This document shows, piece after piece, positions 1 through 7,783 of a DNA stretch of 35,037 bases. The position numbers were made by a program, and so were the translations under genes. Position 1 is the stretch's first letter. Each line of letters starts with the position of its first letter. The stretch is from NCBI GenBank assembly GCA_009711805.1, contig VEMX01000077.1:1-35037 (forward strand). Direction: 5' to 3'. The notes beneath the pieces are model-generated. The model was not told the origin of the DNA, did no database searches, and was given only the letters and a program-made list of their open reading frames with translations. Source of the stretch: Balneolaceae bacterium. Its GTDB lineage: Bacteria > Bacteroidota > Rhodothermia > Balneolales > Balneolaceae.

Positions 1-214
1 CCGGATTATTCACCAAGAAATTTAATCGTAGGCAAGGCGAAGTGGAAATGGGAACGGAAGGGTACTGTGGTACCCTGAGTACCCCAATTTTCACTTGAAC
101 GCAGCGTACGGGGAAATTTCGCCGCCTAATCCGCACCTCAAAATTGGGCTATTACATAAAGCAATTCAACGGTAATATATTCAAGTATATAGATCGCCAT
201 TTTGCATCCATTCG
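1..214 (+). repeat. 214-bp repeat, left copy (inverted relative to 14930-15143)
   Basis: Reverse complement of 14930-15143 with five mismatches over 214 positions, read directly by alignment. The copy begins at window base 1, so it may extend further left. Its first bases (ccggattattcac, 1-13) match, inverted and with one mismatch, the bases at 214-226 (gtgaataattcgg). This copy therefore appears to have short terminal inverted repeats, as a small non-autonomous mobile element would. No open reading frame of note lies inside. Confidence 0.9.
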
Positions 215-238
215 TGAATAATTCGGGTTAAACAACAC

Positions 239-495
239 GTCATTCAGAGGCGAATGCCGATGAATCTTCTCATGATCTGCTCCGGTTTGTATTTCTTTTT
301 AACCCAAATTTTAAATAAGGCCCGATACCCCACCGACACGGCAATCTCCTAAAATACGCTTGGGATCTTGCATCAACGCTGATTACACCAGTTGCCACAG
401 ACAGGGAGACTGCCACGGGCTGCTTCGCGGAGCTCACGCAGCCCTCGTAGATTGGGCCTCTTCCTGGTCTGTACAGGATGCCTGCGGCAGAAGGA
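239..495 (+). repeat. Dispersed intergenic repeat, copy A (two modules plus tail)
   Basis: Three sub-blocks recur elsewhere in the window. 239-303 (starting gtcattcag, then gatgaatcttct) recurs at 10041-10101. 339-453 (containing tcaacgctgatt and gagactgccacgggctg) recurs at 985-1075 and 9904-9996. The tail near 467-490 (ctgtacaggatg) recurs at 917-940. The blocks are 75-90 percent similar by eye and occur in a different order in copy C. They resemble the degenerate, GC-richer intergenic repeats common in Bacteroidetes genomes. Confidence 0.75.
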
Positions 496-603
496 TCTTC
501 TCATGGTCAGACTCGATCTATAGTGCTCTTTAGATTCATTGAATTAAATATGAGTTAGCATGAGCAGCCGAATTACATTCTTCAAATTAGACAAGTTTAA
601 CGC

Positions 604-764
604 GTTTACCGGTTGGAGATTAGCTTAAAACAGTATTGAAAGGGAGTAACCTTGCAGCGTCCGTAGGTCCTGCGAGCGTTACGGGATTCTCGCTGGAAAG
701 CCGAACGCTACGAGGACCTGCGGGCGCTCGTGGGTTCTCTAAATAGTACTTCTAACCGGTAAAC
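604..764. repeat. Nested inverted-repeat element
   Basis: An outer perfect 11-bp inverted repeat, gtttaccggtt (604-614) and aaccggtaaac (754-764), encloses an inner hairpin. The inner arms are aggtcctgcgagcgtt (665-680) and aacgctacgaggacct (704-719), pairing at 13 of 16 positions. G-U pairs could extend the stem outward. The organisation suggests a palindromic extragenic repeat or a structured transcript. No coding content was recognised. Confidence 0.55.
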
Positions 765-916
765 AGGTAAGTTTACTAACATTGTATTGCTTGGTAAATC
801 CTGTGACAACCTTATTCTTATTTCCAAACCATCAGCGTAACTCCGCGGTTCATCAGCGGGACTCTGCGAGAAAAAGGAAGTTAGGAAAAGCCCGGGGGCG
901 ACTTGTCCCGCAGAGC

Positions 917-1076
917 TTCTGTACAGGATGTCTTCGGCACGTGAGGAAACCGGGACTTCAATTAGGTCCGGTGCCATATCGCCGCGGCAATCTCCTAAAA
1001 TATGCCTGGGAATCTACATCAACGCTGTTCACATCCATTGCTACAGACAAGGAGATTACCACAGTCTGCTTCGCAT
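917..1076 (+). repeat. Dispersed intergenic repeat, copy B (truncated)
   Basis: 985-1075 aligns with 339-427 of copy A, sharing cggcaatctcctaaaata and catcaacgctg. 917-940 aligns with the tail of copy A (ctgtacaggatg). Here the tail block precedes the main block, the reverse of copy A. The copy ends about 50 bases before the probable tetR promoter region. Confidence 0.7.
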
Positions 1077-1092
1077 AGGCACCTTAAGTTAA

Positions 1093-1124
1093 TTTGCAAT
1101 AGGTATTTTTTTAACCTACATTTT
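1093..1124 (+). promoter_or_regulatory. Candidate Bacteroidetes-type promoter of the tetR operon
   Basis: TTTG at 1093-1096, a 20-base spacer, then TACATTTT at 1117-1124. This is one mismatch from the Bacteroidetes -7 consensus TAnnTTTG at the expected spacing. The predicted start of transcription would fall inside the palindrome at 1125-1142. Transcription data are lacking, so this is a sequence-match inference. Confidence 0.45.
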
Positions 1125-1142
1125 TGACTGAACGTTTAGTCA
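1125..1142. promoter_or_regulatory. TetR-type operator palindrome
   Basis: TGACTGAACGTTTAGTCA is an 18-bp inverted repeat broken only at one symmetric pair of positions, with AACGTT at its centre. It ends 8 bases before the tetR start codon and would overlap the predicted transcription start. Palindromes of this form next to a tetR gene are typical autoregulatory operators. Binding by the adjacent TetR protein to repress the six-gene operon is inferred. Confidence 0.7.
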
Positions 1143-1149
1143 GTTTAAA

Positions 1150-1728
1150 ATGAGCCCCCGAACACCCAGACAAAACGAAGAGATCCGCAAGCAAAGCCGC
1201 CAGCAAATCATTGATGCAGCTTTTCAATTATTTGCCAATGAAGGGTTTGCCAAAACCAGTATTTCGGCTGTAGCTGAAAAGGCCGGTATTTCCAAGGGGT
1301 TGATCTACCATTACTTTGACAGCAAGGAAGGAATCCTGGAAGCGATCTTTAATCAACTGGTGGCCATGGGAGATGAGATACTTGATTTTAATGAAGATTC
1401 CACTCCCGCCGAAAACATGAGGAAGTCGTTTGAAGAGACCTTCATGTTTATACAACACCAAACCGGGGTTGGCCGCCTGATGATTTCGTTGGCGTTACAG
1501 CCGGATGCTTTCGAAAGTTTAAAGGACAACATTGAGAAGGTTCAAAAACGACAAATGGAAACCTATGTGGGGCTGTTGAGAGAACTTGGCTATGAAGAAC
1601 CTGAAACAGAAGCTTATAAAATCGGGGCTCTTATGGATGGTATTCTGCTTGGTTATGTAACCATGGGGAATAACTACCCTCTTGAAGAAATGAAACAAAA
1701 AATAATAGATGAATATGTGCCGAATTAA
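1150..1728 (+). CDS. TetR/AcrR family transcriptional regulator
   Basis: A 192-residue protein of normal TetR length. The N-terminal DNA-binding domain is clear. Helices at about residues 17-56 carry IIDAAFQLFANEGFAKTSI followed by the recognition-helix segment AGISKGLIYHYF and SKEGIL, the family signature. The C-terminal ligand domain (about 75-192) is divergent and does not reveal the inducer. The gene is first in a compact operon with an ABC exporter, a LolA-like protein and a barrel, so it most likely represses that operon and responds to a lipid, an envelope stress signal or a toxic hydrophobe. A palindrome just upstream (1125-1142) supports autoregulation. The ATG at 1150 is the only sensible start. 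The next gene begins within its last codons. Family assignment is firm; ligand unknown. Confidence 0.95.
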   Translation: MSPRTPRQNEEIRKQSRQQIIDAAFQLFANEGFAKTSISAVAEKAGISKGLIYHYFDSKEGILEAIFNQLVAMGDEILDFNEDSTPAENMRKSFEETFMFIQHQTGVGRLMISLALQPDAFESLKDNIEKVQKRQMETYVGLLRELGYEEPETEAYKIGALMDGILLGYVTMGNNYPLEEMKQKIIDEYVPN

Positions 1729-2470
1729 CCAACTTGTAATGGTTGTACTATTTATGGCTGTTTGTGCTGCTTCTGTTTACGGGCAGGAACCTTCCGAAAT
1801 CATACAAAAGTCATACAAGAATATGGAGGGAAACAGTTCCAGGGCCGAGATTACCATGAAGATTGTACGCCCGAGTTGGGAGCGGAGCGTGAGTATGAAA
1901 AGTTGGAGCAAAGGAGAAGACTTCAGCATGATTCTGATTACTGCACCTGCAAGGGATAAAGGCACCGCTTTTTTAATGAGGGGAAACGAAATATGGAACT
2001 GGCTGCCGGATGTGAACCGAACCATCAAGATGCCCCCCTCTATGATGAGCCAGTCGTGGATGGGATCTGATTTTTCCAATGATGATTTGGTTCGGGAGTC
2101 TTCCATCGTCACCGATTATACCTACAAAATGCTGGGAGATACGACCCTGGGTGATTATAATTGTTATAGAATAGAGATGCATCCCAAGCCAGATACGCCT
2201 ATAGTTTGGGATAAGGTGATCACATACATCACTAAGAAAAATTATCTGCAATTGAGAGCTGAGTTCTTTGATGAAGATGGAATAATGGTTCGAACCATGG
2301 AGGGATCGGATGTAAAAGAGATAAACGGGCGGTTAATACCCGCAAGAATGGAAATGACCCCCCTGGAAGAGGAAGGCAACAAGACGGTGATTATATATAA
2401 AGACATTGCGTTCAACATTGATATCTCCGATCGGTTTTTCAGTATTCAAAATATGAAAAGGCTGGAGTAA
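1709..2470 (+). CDS. LolA-like outer-membrane lipoprotein-sorting protein (periplasmic)
   Basis: 253 residues with a signal peptide (hydrophobic stretch about 9-22, probable cleavage after YGQ near residue 26). The mature part begins EPSEIIQKSYKNMEG and continues with the beta-rich pattern MKIVRPSWERSVSMKSW, AFLMRGNEIWNWLPDVNRTI and SQSWMGSDFSNDDL. This is characteristic of the LolA_like family related to COG2834 (TP0789 type). Such proteins have a half-barrel that holds acyl chains. The gene overlaps the tetR end by about 20 bases; a second ATG six bases downstream (1715) is an equally good start. It is followed after 5 bases by two FtsX-type permeases. It probably carries a lipid or lipoprotein from the ABC permeases toward the outer membrane. 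The family call is firm; the cargo is inference. Confidence 0.85.
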   Translation: MNMCRINQLVMVVLFMAVCAASVYGQEPSEIIQKSYKNMEGNSSRAEITMKIVRPSWERSVSMKSWSKGEDFSMILITAPARDKGTAFLMRGNEIWNWLPDVNRTIKMPPSMMSQSWMGSDFSNDDLVRESSIVTDYTYKMLGDTTLGDYNCYRIEMHPKPDTPIVWDKVITYITKKNYLQLRAEFFDEDGIMVRTMEGSDVKEINGRLIPARMEMTPLEEEGNKTVIIYKDIAFNIDISDRFFSIQNMKRLE

Positions 2471-2475
2471 CAAAT

Positions 2476-3699
2476 ATGCTTTATCTGAGATTAGCCTGGA
2501 GAAATATCTGGCGAAACCGACGCCGGTCGCTCATTACCATGTTTTCGGTGATTGTGGCGGTGCTACTGGCTTCGGTTATGCGGTCGATGCAGGAAGGGCA
2601 GTACGATATGATGATTGAAGGGACCGTAGGAACGTTTGTGGGATATATACAGGTACAGCAAGAGGGGTTTTGGGATGATCAAACTCTGGATAATTCTTTT
2701 GTAGCCGGTGATTCTTTACTGGCTATCCTCAATAGTGAAAAAGAAGTATCCGGGGTGGTACCGCGTATACAATCGTTTGCCCTGGCGGCGGGGGAGGAAC
2801 AAAGCCGTCCGGCTATGGTCATCGGGATTGATGTGGAGGCAGAACTCCAGCTTATCAATCCGCAGGAAAAACTCCGGTCTGGTACCTATTTCAGCGATAA
2901 TAATGAACAGGCGGTGTTGTTGGGTAAAGATTTACTCAGCCGGCTTCAGATTCAGGTGGGGGATAGTGTGGTGATGCTTGGGCAGGGATTCCGCGGACAG
3001 AGTGCCACGGGGCTCTATGAAGTAAAAGGGACGGTATCTGTACCTAATGCCGAGCTCAACAAAAGCCTGGTGCTCATGCCCCTGCAAACAAGTCAGTATT
3101 TTTTGGCAGCTCCCAACCGGTTGACATCTCTCTCTTTAGTTGTGGATGATCCCGGGGAAATAGAATCAACCATTCAACAACTGGAAGCAAAACTTTCGGC
3201 CGCTGCCTATGATGTTATGAGCTGGGAAGAAATGTTGCCCGAACTTCAACAATCAATAGAGGCCGACCGGGGAAGCAGCTATATCATCATAATGATTTTA
3301 TATGTAGTGGTCGGCTTTGGGATATTGGGAACGGTGTTAATGATGATCACTGAACGCAGCTATGAATTTGGTGTGATGATCTCCATTGGAACACCCCGCA
3401 TGGCTATAGCTGCAATATTGGGTCTCGAAATTCTCTTTATAGCGTTGTTGGGATCAGGGGTGGGAATCTTGTTTTCATTACCGGTAGCCTGGTATTTCAA
3501 TATAAACCCCATTGAGTTTACAGGAGAAATGGCAGCGGTGATGGAATCCTATTCCCTGGAGCCGTATCTGCCCTTTTCGTTAGATCCGTCAGTCTTCTAT
3601 ATACAGGCTGTTATTATCTTCATAATTACCCTGCTTTTTAGCTTTATACCACTGCTTAAAGCCAGCAAGTTGAACCCGGTAAAAGCCATGAGGTCCTGA
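2476..3699 (+). CDS. ABC transporter permease, FtsX/MacB-LolC type (first of pair)
   Basis: 407 residues. Starts with the amphipathic RLAWRNIWRNRRRSL segment typical of MacB/LolC permeases, then a transmembrane helix (about 18-38), a periplasmic domain (about 40-265) and three C-terminal helices (about 268-293, 310-342, 373-396). It ends with the family motif LLKASKLNPVKAMRS. This four-helix topology is that of LolC/LolE and MacB, which move lipoproteins or other substrates from the inner membrane or periplasm rather than importing solutes. A second permease of identical length follows after one base and an ATPase after that, so the likely complex is a permease heterodimer with an ATPase dimer. 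The substrate is not readable from sequence. Confidence 0.9.
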   Translation: MLYLRLAWRNIWRNRRRSLITMFSVIVAVLLASVMRSMQEGQYDMMIEGTVGTFVGYIQVQQEGFWDDQTLDNSFVAGDSLLAILNSEKEVSGVVPRIQSFALAAGEEQSRPAMVIGIDVEAELQLINPQEKLRSGTYFSDNNEQAVLLGKDLLSRLQIQVGDSVVMLGQGFRGQSATGLYEVKGTVSVPNAELNKSLVLMPLQTSQYFLAAPNRLTSLSLVVDDPGEIESTIQQLEAKLSAAAYDVMSWEEMLPELQQSIEADRGSSYIIIMILYVVVGFGILGTVLMMITERSYEFGVMISIGTPRMAIAAILGLEILFIALLGSGVGILFSLPVAWYFNINPIEFTGEMAAVMESYSLEPYLPFSLDPSVFYIQAVIIFIITLLFSFIPLLKASKLNPVKAMRS

Positions 3700-3700
3700 T

Positions 3701-4924
3701 ATGGTCGGCAATATTGTAAAGTTAGGCTGGAAAAACGTTTGGCGAAATCCTACCCGCAGTTTGGTTGTGGTTATAGCAGTATCGCTTGGCACCTGGGCCG
3801 GGATCTTTTCAGCCGGATTCTTTAATGGCATGATGGAAGATTCCATGAATAACCAGATCAACCTGTCGGTAGGGCATATTCAGATTATGCACCCCCGGTT
3901 TGATGATTTATACCATCCCAAATATAGCATTCCTCACGCCGACAGTGTAGCCGGGATACTGACCGATCAGCCCTATGTAGAGCAGGTTTTTATGAAAAGT
4001 GTGGTGATGGGGCTGGCTCAAAGTCCCAGGAACGGTTTTGGCGTTACCATCAATGGGATAACCCCCCAGACCGACTCGGTGGCAGGTGTGGAGGAATACC
4101 TGGTAGAAGGGACCATGCCGGTGGAGTCTGCCCGAAATCCTGTTCTGATTGGGATTGAACTGGCCAAACGGCTCGACCTGGACATGAAGTCAAGGATGGT
4201 ACTCAGCTTTCAGGATGTACATGGTGAGATCACAGGTGGTGCATTCCGGGTAGCCGGAATCTTCGATACCTTCAACGACGGTTACGACGAAAATACCGTG
4301 TTTGTATTTCGGGATGACTTAAACCGGCTGATCGGAGATGCCCATGCCATCCACAACATCCGGGTAGACACCGATGACCTGGGCCAGGCAAGAGCATATG
4401 TTGAAACCTTGTCAAAAGAATTTCCCGGTTTGGAAATAAAAGCATGGGGCGACCTGGCTCCCGAACTGCAATATGTGTACGACATGCGCGATTTTACTAT
4501 GTACATCGTGATGATCATCATCATAATCGGGCTGGTCTTCAGTATCATAAACACCATGCTTATGGCGGTTCTGGAACGGACCCGGGAGTTAGGAATGCTC
4601 AGGGCCATAGGGATGAATAAAGCCCGGACATTCAGTATGGTGATGTGGGAAACGGTATTCCTGACTATGGTGGGAGCTCCGGCAGGCCTGCTGCTGGGGT
4701 GGAGCTGTGTACGTTATTTTGGTAGCCAGGGAATCGACCTCAGTGCTTTTGCCCAGGGATTGGGAGAGTATGGCATGAGTACCATGATTTATCCATCTCT
4801 TGGCTGGGCATATTATACCAATATTGTGCTGATGATAGCAGTGGCAGCAATACTCTCTGCTTTATATCCGGCATGGAGAACACTGAAGCTGCGACCGGTA
4901 GAAGCCATCCGGAAGTTTAATTGA
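3701..4924 (+). CDS. ABC transporter permease, FtsX/MacB-LolE type (second of pair)
   Basis: 407 residues, same length and topology as the preceding permease: LGWKNVWRNPTRSLVVV, helix one at about 20-42, periplasmic domain to about 262, helices at about 265-291, 310-336 and 367-395, and the terminal motif YPAWRTLKLRPVEAIRKF. The coupling region before helix three reads MLAMVLE-like (MLMAVLERTRELGMLRAIG), a classic FtsX-domain segment that contacts the ATPase. It lies one base after the first permease and one base before the ATPase gene, so translation is probably coupled. It is the likely partner subunit of a LolCDE-like exporter. Sequence divergence from the first permease argues for two distinct roles, as in LolC and LolE. 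Confidence 0.9.
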   Translation: MVGNIVKLGWKNVWRNPTRSLVVVIAVSLGTWAGIFSAGFFNGMMEDSMNNQINLSVGHIQIMHPRFDDLYHPKYSIPHADSVAGILTDQPYVEQVFMKSVVMGLAQSPRNGFGVTINGITPQTDSVAGVEEYLVEGTMPVESARNPVLIGIELAKRLDLDMKSRMVLSFQDVHGEITGGAFRVAGIFDTFNDGYDENTVFVFRDDLNRLIGDAHAIHNIRVDTDDLGQARAYVETLSKEFPGLEIKAWGDLAPELQYVYDMRDFTMYIVMIIIIIGLVFSIINTMLMAVLERTRELGMLRAIGMNKARTFSMVMWETVFLTMVGAPAGLLLGWSCVRYFGSQGIDLSAFAQGLGEYGMSTMIYPSLGWAYYTNIVLMIAVAAILSALYPAWRTLKLRPVEAIRKFN

Positions 4925-4925
4925 G

Positions 4926-5636
4926 ATGAATCCGAAAAAGAATGCATATACAATGCCAATAATAGAAACCCAGGGATTAACCAAAGTATACAACAGTGAT
5001 CAGGTGCCGGTGCATGCACTCAACGGGGTAGACCTGAACATCGAAAAAGGGGAATTTACCGCCATTGTAGGTCCTTCCGGTTCGGGAAAGACCACACTCC
5101 TGAATATTATTGGAGGCTTAGACAATCCCACTGAAGGAAAAGCGAAGGTGCAGGGAACCGATCTGGATACCCTGTCCGACGGTAAATTAATCAACTTCAG
5201 GCTGCATCATATAGGTTTTGTGTTCCAGGCTTATAATCTCATTCCGGTGCTCACGGCTCTTGAGAATGTGTCGTTTGTGATGCAGATGCAGGGACGGTCT
5301 TTGGAAGAATGTAAAACCAAAAGTATTGCACTATTGGAAGAAGTGGGCCTGGAAGATAAAATCCATAAACGGCCATCTGAACTTTCCGGAGGACAGCAGC
5401 AGCGGGTAGCCGTAGCCCGGGCACTGGCCTCCAAACCAGATTTTGTACTTGCGGATGAACCTACCGCCAACCTCGATTCAGTATCAACGGCAGAGTTGCT
5501 GGATATGATGCTGGAACTGAATGAACAGGAAGATATGACATTTGTATTCTCAACCCACGACCAGCGGGTCATAGACCGGGCCCGCCGGGTAGTCACCCTG
5601 GTAGATGGCAAAATAGACTCTGATGAACAGCGATGA
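4926..5636 (+). CDS. ABC transporter ATP-binding protein (LolD/MacB type)
   Basis: 236 residues. Walker A GPSGSGKTT at 49-57, Q-loop at about 101, signature LSGGQQQR at 153-160, Walker B FVLADE at 173-178 and switch histidine H211 (STHD). The spacing and the VYNSDQVPVHALNGVDL start are those of the LolD/YbbA/MacB-ATPase subfamily that pairs with FtsX-type permeases. All catalytic residues are present. The ATG at 4926 lies just after the permease stop; a second ATG at 4953 (MPIIETQGL) matches the usual start of the family and may be the true start. The stop overlaps the next start (ATGA). It energises the exporter formed with the two preceding permeases. Confidence 0.93.
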   Translation: MNPKKNAYTMPIIETQGLTKVYNSDQVPVHALNGVDLNIEKGEFTAIVGPSGSGKTTLLNIIGGLDNPTEGKAKVQGTDLDTLSDGKLINFRLHHIGFVFQAYNLIPVLTALENVSFVMQMQGRSLEECKTKSIALLEEVGLEDKIHKRPSELSGGQQQRVAVARALASKPDFVLADEPTANLDSVSTAELLDMMLELNEQEDMTFVFSTHDQRVIDRARRVVTLVDGKIDSDEQR

Positions 5637-6868
5637 TGACTGAAGCTGTGAATAGCGGGCTTATACCATTAGCTGATAAGAATTATCGTACGCAAGCATT
5701 TTCCATTTCCTCAAAGTTTTCCTGTCTGTTTGTGTTGGTTGTGATGTTGTGTTTCTTTCCCAAAACAACAACAGCTCAGCTTAAAGAGATGGTAGAGGTG
5801 AGCGGTTATGTGAAAGAATTAGGACAACTCTCTGTGGATAACGGTTTCAAGATGTTTCACTACGATAATATTCTGCACCATAGGTTTGAAACCGAATGGA
5901 CATTTTCGGATAAGGTTGAGCTGAATGCAGATCTAAGAAGTCGTTTGCTGAATGGATATTCGGTTCAGAATAGCCCCGGTTTGGGATTATTTTATGAACA
6001 GGACCCAAATTTCGCAGACCTCTCCCGGGTGTGGATAGATGAGGGGAACTCATTATTGCACTCACAGATCGATCGCCTGCACCTGAGCTATTTTAACGGA
6101 CCGCTTGAGGTATATGCCGGGAGGCACCGCATAAACTGGGGCAAAACGCTGGCCTGGAATCCCAATGATCTGTTCAATAACTATGCTTTCCTGGATTTTG
6201 ATTATGAAGAACGCCCCGGTGTGGATGCCATCTCTGCCATCTATAATCTCGATTTTGCGTCAAGTGTTGAAGCCGGGATCAAAGTAGCCGGTTCTTTTGA
6301 AGAGATGGTGATTGCCGGGATGTACCGCACCAACTGGAATAGCTATGACTTCCAGCTGCTGGGCGGGCATTACCTCGATAAAGTAGCGGCCGGTTTTGGA
6401 TGGGCCGGATATATGAAAGATGCTGGTTTTAAAGGCGAGCTGACCTATTTTCATCCCGAAGAAAATTTCTTCAATTCATCGGGTAATTTTTCTTCTACCA
6501 TCGGCTTTGATTATATGTTTAAGAATTCAGTATATGCCCAGGCCGAATTGCTGTACAACGGGGGCTATCAGCAGCAGGCGAATCCATTGGGAAGCCTCAC
6601 CCAGCCTCCCTCGGCTGATAATTTATTTATTGCCAAAACGGGATACCTCCTCAATGCCTCTGTACCCCTGAGCCCCCTCACCGGTATAAGTACTTCCATA
6701 ATGGGCAGCTTCACCCGCTCTATGGTGATTTTCATTCCTCAAGTCAGTTATTCACTCTCCGAAGATATAGACCTTCTCATCCTTTCCCAGCTCCTGAAGG
6801 GGACCGTATTCCGGGACAATGTGCCCACCCCCAACATTCTGTTTGCAAGACTACGGTGGTCGTATTAG
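5633..6868 (+). CDS. Outer-membrane beta-barrel protein of the exporter operon
   Basis: 411 residues with a long N-terminal region and a hydrophobic signal segment (about 28-44) ending TTTAQ. The mature protein is rich in alternating aromatic/polar strands and ends in FARLRWSY, a terminal aromatic residue typical of BAM-inserted barrels. The segment YAGRHRINWGKTLAWNPNDLF resembles the R-x-x-W-G...NP-x-D motif of DUF1302-like barrels. That similarity is by eye and not confirmed. It overlaps the ATPase gene by four bases, so it belongs to the operon. In other bacteria DUF1302-like barrels pair with LolA-fold proteins and RND exporters; here an ABC exporter takes that place. The first 27 residues before the signal segment are odd and the start may be misplaced, but no better ATG exists. 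Barrel call likely; exact family uncertain. Confidence 0.75.
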   Translation: MMTEAVNSGLIPLADKNYRTQAFSISSKFSCLFVLVVMLCFFPKTTTAQLKEMVEVSGYVKELGQLSVDNGFKMFHYDNILHHRFETEWTFSDKVELNADLRSRLLNGYSVQNSPGLGLFYEQDPNFADLSRVWIDEGNSLLHSQIDRLHLSYFNGPLEVYAGRHRINWGKTLAWNPNDLFNNYAFLDFDYEERPGVDAISAIYNLDFASSVEAGIKVAGSFEEMVIAGMYRTNWNSYDFQLLGGHYLDKVAAGFGWAGYMKDAGFKGELTYFHPEENFFNSSGNFSSTIGFDYMFKNSVYAQAELLYNGGYQQQANPLGSLTQPPSADNLFIAKTGYLLNASVPLSPLTGISTSIMGSFTRSMVIFIPQVSYSLSEDIDLLILSQLLKGTVFRDNVPTPNILFARLRWSY

Positions 6869-7224
6869 GGTGGGAGGATATTCTTCGTGGAGATGTCCCA
6901 TTATGAGCTATTCGCGAGGAATCCAAGACTTCAACAAGGATCAGCACAGCATCGACGCGGCGATTTGGGGGAATGTGGCAACGACCTTTCACCAACGAGG
7001 TCATCCAGATCCTGAGGATATTGAAAGGAAATACCACTCATTGCCCTTTATCCGATCTCACCCTGCTGAAAACATCCCTTCGGGAAACCCTCTCTATCCG
7101 CAAGGAGAGGGCTTTCCAATAGTTCCAGAAAATATCAGTGGTGAGTGAATAATCTCTTACTGGTTGACAAGTCCTCTCCTTCAGGGCAGGATTTAGGTGA
7201 GGTAAGGAGCAGCAGAGGAGGCCG
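6869..7224. other. Intergenic region with degenerate repeat material
   Basis: No credible gene; the long + frame at 6819-7148 is a read-through of barrel 3' end and repeat DNA. 7085-7115 forms a hairpin with perfect arms CCCTCTC (7088-7094) and GAGAGGG (7105-7111). The block near 7170-7200 (cctctccttcagggcaggatttaggtgaggt, in part) has the look of the CCCTCTCC/GGTGAGG repeat found between genes in many Bacteroidetes. The hairpin lacks a T-run, so it is a weak terminator candidate at best. Confidence 0.55.
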
Positions 7225-7770
7225 TCACCCCTTCACCATATCATAGATCTTATTAACCGTGCGCCAATTCCGGTTAGTGGCGGATACTTTCAGTTTTCGC
7301 TCTACAAAGGCATTGGAAAAAACTGATTTCACTACTTTATCTTTATGGATTAACACATACAGCTCTTTTCCGGTAAGATGAAATTTTTCCGCATCATTCT
7401 GATGGCTGAGAAGAGATTCTGCTTTTTCCTGGTCTGGTACCTCCGAGAGAAATGTGACATAGAGTTTGGTGGTTTTACTCAGTTCAACATCAGGAAAAGG
7501 GTTGTGTGTTATTACATCTTGGAGTTGAGCCTCATCGCGGATGATAACAGGAACATCAAACTCCAGGGTGTCAAGAATATGTTGCTTTACGGTTGCCGAA
7601 AGCTGTTTGGGATTTTCCTGATCAGTGTCGAAAGCAATATTTCCGCTTTGGATATAGGTTTCAATATTGTGGTATCCCCAGTCTTCGAATAACGACCTAA
7701 GTTTAGCCATCTTGATTTTGCGATGTCCTCCTACGTTAATTCCACGTAATAGAGCTATATATCGGTGCAT
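7225..7770 (-). CDS. DUF1697 domain-containing protein
   Basis: 181 residues, the usual length of the family. The N-terminus shows the hallmark YIALLRGINVGGHRKIKMAKL, followed by WGYHNIETYIQSGNIAFDTD, and the C-terminus has RNWRTVNKIYDMV. DUF1697 proteins are small cytoplasmic alpha/beta proteins of unknown biochemical function. It lies 13 bases downstream of the DUF1801/YdeI gene on the same strand, so the two are likely cotranscribed. Both are frequently found among small accessory genes. No catalytic residues can be assigned. The family call is firm. Confidence 0.92.
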   Translation of the reverse strand: MHRYIALLRGINVGGHRKIKMAKLRSLFEDWGYHNIETYIQSGNIAFDTDQENPKQLSATVKQHILDTLEFDVPVIIRDEAQLQDVITHNPFPDVELSKTTKLYVTFLSEVPDQEKAESLLSHQNDAEKFHLTGKELYVLIHKDKVVKSVFSNAFVERKLKVSATNRNWRTVNKIYDMVKG

Positions 7771-7783
7771 ATGTAGTGCTTAG

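Larger units (their letters stand above)
1..1092. other. Non-coding, repeat-filled region upstream of the tetR operon
   Basis: No convincing gene. The longer open frames here (708-977 minus, 782-1078 plus) run through repeat modules and have no recognisable protein features. The stretch holds the 214-bp repeat, dispersed repeat copies A and B, and a nested palindrome at 604-764. Base composition changes from block to block, which suggests accumulation of repeat insertions rather than one regulatory region. Confidence 0.7.

Noticed and set aside
708-1078. Overlapping open frames of 89 and 98 codons
   Set aside because: They run through repeat modules and the nested palindrome; composition is not protein-like and no motif or start signal supports them.
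7085-7115. CCCTCTC/GAGAGGG hairpin as terminator of the exporter operon
   Set aside because: It has no T-run and lies about 220 bases after the stop; it fits a common intergenic repeat better.
6819-7148. 109-codon frame after the barrel gene
   Set aside because: It starts inside the barrel gene in another frame and continues through repeat DNA.
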